Shown: one piece after another, positions 30,302 to 35,567 of the stretch
Position numbering within the stretch: position 1 is the first letter of the stretch
Layout: every line of letters starts with the position of its first letter
Assembly: GCA_016792565.1 (NCBI GenBank)
Contig: JAEUMK010000085.1
Location: forward strand, 1 to 35,567
Length of the DNA stretch: 35,567 nt
Origin: Alphaproteobacteria bacterium
GTDB taxonomy: Bacteria; Pseudomonadota; Alphaproteobacteria; Micropepsales; Micropepsaceae
Reading direction: 5' to 3'
Position numbers and translations under genes: made by a program
The notes under the pieces: model-generated
The model's database searches: none
What the model saw: only the letters and a program-made list of their open reading frames with translations
Told to the model about the DNA's origin: nothing

Positions 30302-30859
30302 ATGCGCATCACCTGGCCGACCGTCCTGACCCTGCTGCGCATCGTGCTGATCCCGGTGATGGTGGCGCTGTTCTATCTCGGCGGCGACGTCGCCCGCTGG
30401 GCGGCGCTGGCGGTCTTCATTCTGGCGGCCCTGACCGACTGGCTTGACGGCTATCTGGCGCGCGTCACCAACGCCTCCTCGCGGCTCGGCGAGATGCTGG
30501 ACCCCATCGCCGACAAGCTGATCGTCTGCGCCGCGCTGGTCATGCTGGTGAAGGACGGGACGATCCACGACTACACCGTGATCGCCGCCATCGTGATCGT
30601 CAGCCGCGAGATCCTGCTGTCGGGCCTGCGCGAATACCTCGCCGCCGCGCAGGTGAAGGTCCGCGTCTCGCGCATCGCCAAGGTGAAGACGGCGATCCAG
30701 ATGATCGCCATCTGCGTGCTGATCGGCGCGCCGCCGGTGATGGCCGTCTGGCCGGCCATCGACGATGTCGGGTCGGCGGGCCTCTGGATCGCCGCCGCGC
30801 TGACGCTCTACACCGGCTGGGGCTACATGGTCGCCAGCCTCAAGCACATGGAGGACTGA
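30302..30859 (+). CDS. pgsA: CDP-diacylglycerol-glycerol-3-phosphate 3-phosphatidyltransferase
   Basis: PgsA makes phosphatidylglycerophosphate, the first committed step to phosphatidylglycerol and cardiolipin. The CDP-alcohol phosphatidyltransferase motif is complete: DWLDGYLARV, then SSRLGEMLDPIADK, with all Asp, Gly and Arg residues. Membrane helices flank it (TVLTLLRIVLIPVMVALFYL, AALAVFILAALT, YTVIAAIVIVSREILL and a C-terminal pair). Length 185 is normal. Its stop overlaps the moaD start as ATGATG-type coupling (TGATG). uvrC-pgsA-moaD-moaE is a conserved alphaproteobacterial order. Confidence 0.96.
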   Translation: MRITWPTVLTLLRIVLIPVMVALFYLGGDVARWAALAVFILAALTDWLDGYLARVTNASSRLGEMLDPIADKLIVCAALVMLVKDGTIHDYTVIAAIVIVSREILLSGLREYLAAAQVKVRVSRIAKVKTAIQMIAICVLIGAPPVMAVWPAIDDVGSAGLWIAAALTLYTGWGYMVASLKHMED

Positions 30860-31110
30860 TGCGCGTCCTCTATTTCGCCTGGGTGCGCGAGCGCGCCGGC
30901 TGCGCCGCCGAGGACGTCGCGCCCGGCGCCGGGGTGACGACGGTCTCCGACCTGGCCGACTTCCTCGCGCAACTGTCGCCGGGACACGCCGCCGCCTTCG
31001 CCGACCGCACGCGCCTGCGCGTCGCCGTCAACCAGGAGCAGGCCGGTTTCGACAGCCCGGTCGCGGCCAATGACGAAGTCGCCTTCTTCCCCCCCATGAC
31101 CGGGGGCTAG
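30859..31110 (+). CDS. moaD: Molybdopterin synthase small subunit
   Basis: MoaD is the ubiquitin-like sulfur carrier of molybdopterin synthase. The 83 residues begin MRVLYFAWVRERAGCAAEDV and end FFPPMTGG, with the terminal Gly-Gly that is adenylated by MoeB and thiocarboxylated. Its ATG overlaps the pgsA stop. moaE starts 2 nt after its stop, so the two subunits are made in equal amounts from one message. Confidence 0.96.
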   Translation: MRVLYFAWVRERAGCAAEDVAPGAGVTTVSDLADFLAQLSPGHAAAFADRTRLRVAVNQEQAGFDSPVAANDEVAFFPPMTGG

Positions 31111-31112
31111 GG

Positions 31113-31553
31113 ATGGCGGTCCGCGTGCAGAGCGAGGCGTTCGACGCCGCCGCCGAGATGGCGGCGCTGACCGCCGGGCGCGAGGACATCGGCGCGGTGG
31201 CGAGCTTCACGGGCCTGGTGCGCGGCGGCGCCATCAGGGCGATGACGCTGGAGCACTATCCCGGCATGACCGAGCGGGCGCTGGCGGCGATCGAGGCCGA
31301 GGCGCACCGGCGCTGGCCTCTGAAGGCGAGCCTCATCGTCCACCGCGTCGGCCGCCTCCTGCCGGGCGAACCCATCGTGCTGGTCGCGGCGGCGAGCGAG
31401 GGCCGCCACGCCGCCTTCGAGGCGGCGGCGTTCCTGATGGACTACCTCAAGACCGACGCGCCGTTCTGGAAGTGCGAGGAACGCGCCGACGGCACCTCCG
31501 ACTGGGTGGACGCCCGCGAAGCGGACGGCACGGCAAAGGCGCGCTGGGGCTGA
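31113..31553 (+). CDS. moaE: Molybdopterin synthase catalytic subunit
   Basis: MoaE binds precursor Z (cPMP) and, with thiocarboxylated MoaD, inserts the dithiolene sulfurs to form molybdopterin. The 146 residues show GAVASFTGLVRGGAIRAMTL, EHYPGMTERALAAIEAEAHR, IVHRVGRLLPGEPIVLVAA and the active Lys pair in MDYLKTDAPFWKCEE. The C-terminal DWVDAREADG is normal. It ends 4 nt before the convergent ilvE stop. Confidence 0.96.
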   Translation: MAVRVQSEAFDAAAEMAALTAGREDIGAVASFTGLVRGGAIRAMTLEHYPGMTERALAAIEAEAHRRWPLKASLIVHRVGRLLPGEPIVLVAAASEGRHAAFEAAAFLMDYLKTDAPFWKCEERADGTSDWVDAREADGTAKARWG

Positions 31554-31557
31554 CGCC

Positions 31558-32445
31558 TCAGGCCGCCGCGCCGCGCACCATGGCCGAGTAGTCGCCCATC
31601 AGGCGCTCGCTGATCGCCGCCGGCTTGAAGGTGTAGGGGCCGATCTCGCTGACCGGCGTCACCTCGGCGGCGGTGCCGGTGATGAAGCATTCGCTGAAGG
31701 TCGCCAGTTCCTCGGGCATGATGTGGCGCTCGATCACCTCGATCTGCAGCGAGCGGGCGAGCGCGATCACCGACTGTCGCGTGATGCCGTTGAGGAAGCA
31801 GTCGGGCAGCGGCGTGTGGATCCGCCCGTCCTTGACGAAGAACATGTTGGCGCCGGTCGCCTCCGACACATAGCCGCGATAGTCGTACATCATCGCGTCC
31901 TGGTAGCCCTTGGCCTCGGCCGCGTGCTTGGAGAGCGTGCAGATCATGTAGAGGCCGGCCGCCTTGGCGTGGCACGGCGCGCTTTCCGGGCTCGGGCGCT
32001 TCCAGTCGGAGATGTCGAGGCGGATGCCCTTCATCTTGACCGCCGGATCGAACATCGAGGGCCACACCCACGAGGCGATCGCCACATGGATGGTCGAGTG
32101 CTGGGCGCTGACCGCCATCATCTCGCTGCCGCGCCAGGCGACCGGGCGGACATAGGCGTCGGCGGCGCCGTTGGCCTTGACCACCTCGTCCTTGGCCGCC
32201 GTGATCTCGGCCTCGGTGAAGGGGATGGCGAAGCCCATCATCTCGGCCGACTTGAAGAGGCGGCTGGTGTGCTCGGCGGTCTTGTAGATCGCCCCGCCAT
32301 AGGCGCGCTCGCCCTCGAACACGCACGAACCGTAGTGCAGGCCGTGGGTGAGGACATGGATCTTCGCCTCGCGCCACGGCACCAGCCTGCCGTCGAACCA
32401 GATGAAACCATCGCGGTCGTCGAAAGGCAGTATGGCGGCGGACAT
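31558..32445 (-). CDS. ilvE: Branched-chain amino acid aminotransferase
   Basis: IlvE is a PLP fold-type IV transaminase that makes Val, Leu and Ile from 2-oxo acids with glutamate. The 295 residues have FIWFDGRLVPWREAKIHVLT, HGLHYGSCVFEGERAYGG, RPVAWRGSEMM, the PLP Lys in SAPCHAKAAGLYMICTLSK, EATGANMFFVKDGRIHTPLP, LNGITRQSVIALAR and FITGTAAEVTPVSEIG. D-amino acid or aminodeoxychorismate lyase relatives are less likely given length and the WFDG/HYG start. AGGAGAG precedes the ATG (32443-32445). It is divergent from the MarR-type gene with overlapping promoters. Confidence 0.95.
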   Translation of the reverse strand: MSAAILPFDDRDGFIWFDGRLVPWREAKIHVLTHGLHYGSCVFEGERAYGGAIYKTAEHTSRLFKSAEMMGFAIPFTEAEITAAKDEVVKANGAADAYVRPVAWRGSEMMAVSAQHSTIHVAIASWVWPSMFDPAVKMKGIRLDISDWKRPSPESAPCHAKAAGLYMICTLSKHAAEAKGYQDAMMYDYRGYVSEATGANMFFVKDGRIHTPLPDCFLNGITRQSVIALARSLQIEVIERHIMPEELATFSECFITGTAAEVTPVSEIGPYTFKPAAISERLMGDYSAMVRGAAA

Positions 32446-32483
32446 GGCGCTCTCCTGCGGCCCCCGGGCCGCGTCACGGGACT

Positions 32484-32519
32484 TGAGTTGTGCTAATATT
32501 CGCGCCTAGATATGTCAAC
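32484..32519. promoter_or_regulatory. Face-to-face overlapping promoters between ilvE and the MarR-type gene
   Basis: Plus strand: TTGAGT (32484-32489), 17-bp spacer, TAGATA (32507-32512), pointing to a transcript start at about 32519-32520, i.e. at the MarR ATG; no Shine-Dalgarno precedes it. Minus strand: TTGACA (32513-32518), 17-bp spacer, TAGCAC (32490-32495) for ilvE. The two promoters occupy the same 35 bp, so they should exclude one another. A MarR dimer bound here would affect both. Confidence 0.6.
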
Positions 32520-33032
32520 ATGACTGACTTAAAATCCGTCGACAACCGCCCCGGCAGCGCCCTGCTCTATCTGCGCGAGGACGAACTGCGCCGCGGCATC
32601 GAGCTGCTGTTCTTCGGCTATCGCGACTTCCTGTCGGATTCCGATGCGGAGCTGGCGACGATGAATCTCGGCCGCGCCCATCACCGGGCGCTGCATTTCA
32701 TCGGCCGCAAGCCGGAGCTCGCGGTCAACGACCTGCTGCAGATCCTCAAGATCACCAAGCAGAGCCTGGGGCGGGTGCTGAAGGACCTGCTGGCGCGCGG
32801 GCTGATCGACCAGCAGCCCGGCCGCCGCGACCGCCGCCAGCGCCTGCTGCGCCTCACCCCGGCCGGCGAGGCGCTGCACGCGCAATTGCTGACCCGCCAG
32901 CGGGCGCGCATCGCCCGCGCCTTCCGCGAGGCCGGGCCCGAAGCGGTCGCCGGCTTCCGCAAGGTGCTGGCCGGGCTGATCGCCGAGGACGAACGGCCGC
33001 GGGTGCTCGCCATGATCGGCGCAGGAAACTGA
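32520..33032 (+). CDS. MarR-family regulator (PetP-like)
   Basis: This 170-residue MarR-type winged-helix regulator contains LGRAHHRALHFIGRKPELAV, the recognition region DLLQILKITKQSLGRVLKDL, and the wing ARGLIDQQPGRRDRRQRLLR. LTPAGEALHAQLLTRQRARI forms the dimer helices. In Rhodobacter, petP (MarR) precedes petR (response regulator) and affects cytochrome bc1 genes; the same MarR-response regulator pair follows ilvE in other alphaproteobacteria. ATG 32520 is preferred over GTG 32490 because the promoter would place the transcript start there and homologues start near it. The response regulator follows after 1 nt. Confidence 0.9.
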   Translation: MTDLKSVDNRPGSALLYLREDELRRGIELLFFGYRDFLSDSDAELATMNLGRAHHRALHFIGRKPELAVNDLLQILKITKQSLGRVLKDLLARGLIDQQPGRRDRRQRLLRLTPAGEALHAQLLTRQRARIARAFREAGPEAVAGFRKVLAGLIAEDERPRVLAMIGAGN

Positions 33033-33033
33033 G

Positions 33034-33750
33034 ATGAGCGACGCGATCCAGTCCGTTCCCGTCGAGGGCGACGACCGCCACATCCTGGTGGTCGACGACG
33101 ACACCCGCATCCGCACGCTGCTGCAGCGCTTCCTGACTTCCAACGGCTATCGCGTGACGACGGCGGGCGACGCCGCCGAGGCGCGCCAGCATCTGAAGAA
33201 CTTCACCTTCGACCTGATCGTGCTGGATGTGATGATGCCGGGCGAGGACGGCCTCGGCCTCACCGCGTCGCTGCGCAAGACGAGCGACGTGCCGGTGCTG
33301 CTGCTGACCGCGCGCGGCGAGGCGGCCGACCGGATCGCCGGCCTCGAAAGCGGCGCCGACGACTATCTCGCCAAGCCCTTCGAGCCGCGCGAATTGCTGC
33401 TGCGCATCGCGGCGATCGGACGGCGCGCCCGGGCCGAGCGCGCGGCGCTGAAGGAGATCCGCCTCGGCGCCTTCCGCTTCGATCCCGAGCGCGGCGAGAT
33501 GACCCGCGACGGCCAGCAGGTCAAGCTGACCGGGGCGGAAACCGCGCTGCTGCGCCTTCTGGCGGCCAATGCCGGCAAGCCGATCAGCCGCCTGGAGCTG
33601 GCACAGCGCACCGGCGCCGGGCTGGAGCGGTCGATCGACGTGCAGGTGACGCGCCTGCGCCGCAAGATCGAGGACGATCCCAAGATGCCGCTCTATCTGC
33701 AGACGGTCCGCAGCGTCGGCTATGTGCTGATCCCCGACGGCGTGGCCTGA
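33034..33750 (+). CDS. OmpR-family response regulator (PetR-like)
   Basis: This 238-residue response regulator has a receiver domain, HILVVDDDTRIRTLLQRFLT, with acidic triad DDD21-23, phospho-acceptor Asp65 in DLIVLDVMMPGEDG, and LLLTARGEAADRIAGLESGA leading to Lys in YLAKPFEPRELLLRI. A winged-helix DNA-binding domain follows: GAFRFDPERGEMTRDGQQVK, LTGAETALLRLLAANAGKPI, SIDVQVTRLRRKIEDDPKMP, YLQTVRSVGYVLIPDG. It sits 1 nt after the MarR-type gene. A sensor kinase gene appears at the right edge 1.6 kb on. A perfect hairpin follows the stop. Targets cannot be seen. Confidence 0.95.
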   Translation: MSDAIQSVPVEGDDRHILVVDDDTRIRTLLQRFLTSNGYRVTTAGDAAEARQHLKNFTFDLIVLDVMMPGEDGLGLTASLRKTSDVPVLLLTARGEAADRIAGLESGADDYLAKPFEPRELLLRIAAIGRRARAERAALKEIRLGAFRFDPERGEMTRDGQQVKLTGAETALLRLLAANAGKPISRLELAQRTGAGLERSIDVQVTRLRRKIEDDPKMPLYLQTVRSVGYVLIPDGVA

Positions 33751-33767
33751 GCCGCGTCTTACGCGGC
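33751..33767 (+). terminator. Hairpin immediately after the response regulator stop
   Basis: GCCGCGT-CTT-ACGCGGC is a perfect 7-bp stem with a 3-nt loop starting at the base after TGA. A GC run and GATTT follow instead of a clean T-tract, so it is a probable but weak intrinsic terminator. Confidence 0.5.
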
Positions 33768-33807
33768 GCCGCGGGATTTAACCGAACGGCAAGCCGCCTG
33801 GGCCAGA

Positions 33808-34929
33808 GTGCGCCGGTTCCTGGGAAAGCCCGCCGTGTCCGCACGCAGCCATCGCGACCTTGCCGCTCTTGCAAGCACGGCCTCATCGAGCCGGGTGCTG
33901 AACCTCGCGCTGCTCGACCAGCTGCACGGCGAGGAAGCCGAGCACCGCGCACATCCGCTGTTCCGCAGCCGCCATCTCAACACCGCGATCATCATCAAGC
34001 ACCGCCTGCGCGCCAACGAACGGGCCGCCGCCAAGGGGGGGCGGCTGAACGCGACCAAGGTCGTGCTGCCGTTCGAGATCCGTAACCTGAGGTTGGGCGG
34101 ACAGACCTTTTTCGTCGGCGAACCCGGGCAGGAGGCGATGCTGCGCGAGACCGCCGGATTGAGCGTCGAAGACCTCAAGCACGACCAGCGGGTGCTGGCC
34201 CAGATCGACATGCTGCCCTCGCTCGATCCGTTCCTGCTGCGCGAGCAGCTGCGCCGCAACGGCTCCAGCGCGGCGAACACCTATTTCAACATCTCGCAGG
34301 CCGATCTGCAGCGCATGCTCGCCTTCGTGGCGGCCGAGATCAGGCAGCTTGTCTCGCTGGCCCTGGGCATGGGCGGCGACGAATCGGCCGGACGGCTCGC
34401 CGAGGCGCTGCTCTCCACCCATCTCGACGATCGCCTGGAGCCGCTGCGCCTGACGCTGCGCCTCGAGGGGGACGCCTTCCGCGAGGGCGTGTTCTGCTGG
34501 AAGGGCTTCCTCTACTACAAATGGATGCGCGGCGAGCTGATGGCCGACGTCGCACGGGTGGTGAAGGAGATCGACCGCCTGCGCATCACCGGGCCGCGCG
34601 ACCGGCCCTCGATGGAGTACATCGCCGCGACGCAGGAAAAGGTGCGCCAGAACCTGCGCATCGAGATGGCGGCGGCGAAGCAGTCGATCGACGACTACGA
34701 CCGCATGTTCGACGAACTCATCACCCATTCGAAGGCCAACGCCTTCCGCGACTTCCTGCTGTCGGCGCCGGCGAAGTTCGTGCAGCTCGGCGAACGGCTG
34801 GGCGCGGCGGCCCATGTCGCCAGCTTTTGGCGCTTCCGCTTTCCCGATCTCCTCAGCCTCGTGGTCACGATCGAGGAGGCGCTCGACATCCTCCAGGACT
34901 TCGAATCGGGCCTCAGCGGCGCGGCCTGA
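33808..34929 (+). CDS. Conserved-looking hypothetical protein, 373 residues
   Basis: No family is recognised. The chain is mainly helical and charged, without signal peptide or membrane segment. Visible stretches include RVLNLALLDQLHGEEAEHRA, LFRSRHLNTAIIIKHRLRAN (basic), KVVLPFEIRNLRLGGQTFFV, YFNISQADLQRMLAFVAAEI, LRLEGDAFREGVFCWKGFLY, VRQNLRIEMAAAKQSIDDYD and FPDLLSLVVTIEEALDILQD. There is no enzyme signature. Strong third-position GC and long uninterrupted frame support coding. Two starts are possible: GTG 33808 (weak site) and GTG 33835, with GGAAAG 6 nt before it. It follows the response regulator after a hairpin and converges with the ArsC-family gene (1 nt apart). Its place inside a two-component locus is the only functional hint. 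Confidence 0.82.
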   Translation: MRRFLGKPAVSARSHRDLAALASTASSSRVLNLALLDQLHGEEAEHRAHPLFRSRHLNTAIIIKHRLRANERAAAKGGRLNATKVVLPFEIRNLRLGGQTFFVGEPGQEAMLRETAGLSVEDLKHDQRVLAQIDMLPSLDPFLLREQLRRNGSSAANTYFNISQADLQRMLAFVAAEIRQLVSLALGMGGDESAGRLAEALLSTHLDDRLEPLRLTLRLEGDAFREGVFCWKGFLYYKWMRGELMADVARVVKEIDRLRITGPRDRPSMEYIAATQEKVRQNLRIEMAAAKQSIDDYDRMFDELITHSKANAFRDFLLSAPAKFVQLGERLGAAAHVASFWRFRFPDLLSLVVTIEEALDILQDFESGLSGAA

Positions 34930-34930
34930 G

Positions 34931-35284
34931 CTAGAGAAGGTCGCGCACGGTCTCGGCCGGGCGGCACAGCCTGACGCCCTTCGGCGTCTCGACGACCGGC
35001 CGCTCGACCAGCACCGGATGGGCGACCATCGCGGCCAGGATGTCGGCGTCCGCCGCCGCAGGCCCGGTCAGGCCCAGCGCCTCGGCCGGGGTGCCGCGCA
35101 GCCGCAGCCAGTCGCGCGGCCGCGCCCCGGCGCGTTTCAGCAGCCGGACGAGGGTCGCCTCGCTCCAGCCGGCTTCGAGATAGAGCACCGTTTGGGGCGT
35201 CACGCCCGCCGCCTCGATCAGCCCGAGCACGGTGCGGGAGGTGCCGCATTTCGGGTTGTGATAGATCGTGACGCCGCCGCCCAT
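34931..35284 (-). CDS. ArsC-family protein (arsenate reductase-like)
   Basis: This 117-residue thioredoxin-fold ArsC-family protein has VTIYHNPKCGTSRTVLGLIE with the catalytic Cys in KCGTSR. EATLVRLLKRAGARPRDWLR and the C-terminal HPVLVERPVVETPKGVRLCR hold the Arg residues that bind arsenate in glutaredoxin-dependent reductases. No arsR, arsB or acr3 gene is near, so arsenic resistance is not supported by context; the family also includes Spx/YffB-like proteins of other roles. It is divergent from the sensor kinase gene and converges with the 373-residue gene. Confidence 0.9.
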   Translation of the reverse strand: MGGGVTIYHNPKCGTSRTVLGLIEAAGVTPQTVLYLEAGWSEATLVRLLKRAGARPRDWLRLRGTPAEALGLTGPAAADADILAAMVAHPVLVERPVVETPKGVRLCRPAETVRDLL

Positions 35285-35351
35285 GGTTCCGCCTTCCGCC
35301 TGCCCGGCCGAGTGTTTCGCACCGGAGCCGGGATCGGTCTACACTCATCGC

Positions 35352-35567
35352 ATGACGCTCGCGACCGACCGGCCCGCCGCCGTGAAGCCGCCCGCCGCGC
35401 CGCGCGGCGCGGGGCCGGGCGAGTTGCTGCGCCGCTTCCTGCCGCGGCGGCTGTTCGCGCGCTCGCTGCTGATCGTGGTGGTGCCGATGGTGCTGCTGCA
35501 GGGCGTCGTCACCTATCTCTTCCTCGCCGACCACGAGGCGCGCACGACCGCCAATCTGACGCGCGGC
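35352..35567 (+). CDS. EnvZ-like sensor histidine kinase (3' part outside window)
   Basis: Only the first 72 codons are present. A Pro/Ala-rich cytoplasmic tail (MTLATDRPAAVKPPAAPRGA) leads to ELLRRFLPRRLFARSLLIVV and a membrane helix LLIVVVPMVLLQGVVTYLFL, then a periplasmic start DHEARTTANL. The FLP-LFARSLLI-VVPM-LLQ pattern is typical of the EnvZ-like kinase that pairs with the OmpR-type regulator downstream of ilvE/marR in alphaproteobacteria. Kinase motifs would lie beyond 35567. Here the kinase is separated from the response regulator by the 373-residue and ArsC-family genes. Confidence 0.82.
   Translation, partial: MTLATDRPAAVKPPAAPRGAGPGELLRRFLPRRLFARSLLIVVVPMVLLQGVVTYLFLADHEARTTANLTRG

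Noticed and set aside
28304-30847. 847-codon minus-strand frame opposite uvrC and pgsA
   Set aside because: Antisense shadow of two certain genes, with typical low-complexity shadow composition.
34931-35284. Arsenic-resistance locus
   Set aside because: Only an ArsC-family gene is present; no arsR, arsB, acr3 or arsH neighbours.
1-35567. CRISPR arrays, tRNA or rRNA genes, insertion sequences, prophage
   Set aside because: No regularly spaced repeats, no cloverleaf-like segments, no transposase or integrase frames and no rRNA-like sequence were seen on reading through.

Overview
The window reads as chromosomal DNA of a GC-rich alphaproteobacterium. Three things support this: a deacetylase-xseB-ispA-dxs-tlyA isoprenoid block, a uvrC-pgsA-moaD-moaE block, and an ilvE / MarR / OmpR-type regulator / EnvZ-like kinase block. 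The order within the class cannot be fixed from this stretch. No rRNA, tRNA, insertion sequence, prophage or CRISPR array was seen. Genes are tightly packed, with many 4-nt stop/start overlaps and nearly touching convergent stops.

Layout. 1-6.1 kb (minus): tlyA (cut by the window edge), a nucleoside deoxyribosyltransferase, dxs, ispA, xseB and a histone-deacetylase-like amidohydrolase. A plus-strand gene for a GAPPGN-motif protein interrupts the block between ispA and dxs. 6.2-9.2 kb: a membrane-anchored alpha/beta hydrolase, a GNAT acetyltransferase, and two SAM methyltransferases. 9.2-14.8 kb, of visibly lower GC: a secreted YbjN-domain protein, an MBL-fold hydrolase, a DmdC-type acyl-CoA dehydrogenase, cytochrome b561 and Sua5. 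14.8-17.5 kb: a membrane GH17-GT2 beta-glucan synthase. 17.6-19.8 kb: three FKBP prolyl isomerases with an AroQ chorismate mutase inside the same operon. 19.9-23.1 kb: Nudix hydrolase, GNAT, YegD-like Hsp70 and an SDR. 23.1-26.0 kb: a second GAPPGN-motif gene, a 70-residue orphan, two alpha/beta hydrolases and a small membrane protein. 26.1-28.1 kb: cutA, then a pteridine reductase-like SDR with two FolB-like aldolases. 28.1-31.5 kb: a DnaA-box-bearing AT-rich leader, uvrC, pgsA, moaD and moaE. 31.6-35.6 kb: ilvE facing a MarR-type gene, a response regulator, a 373-residue orphan, an ArsC-family protein and the start of a sensor kinase.

How genes may work together. Dxs makes DXP and IspA makes FPP for quinones and hopanoids. 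The FolM-like reductase plus two FolB/FolX paralogues suggest folate or tetrahydromonapterin metabolism. MoaD and MoaE form molybdopterin synthase. The MarR / response regulator / kinase set resembles the PetP-PetR arrangement known from Rhodobacter.

The least explained items are: (i) the two GAPPGN-motif genes, each with no stop codon before it runs into a convergent housekeeping gene; (ii) the FKBP triplet around a chorismate mutase; (iii) the AT-rich leader with DnaA-box-like sites before uvrC; (iv) the overlapping face-to-face promoters between ilvE and the MarR gene, with a probable leaderless start; and (v) the 373-residue orphan inside the two-component locus. All calls come from reading the sequence; no database search was run.
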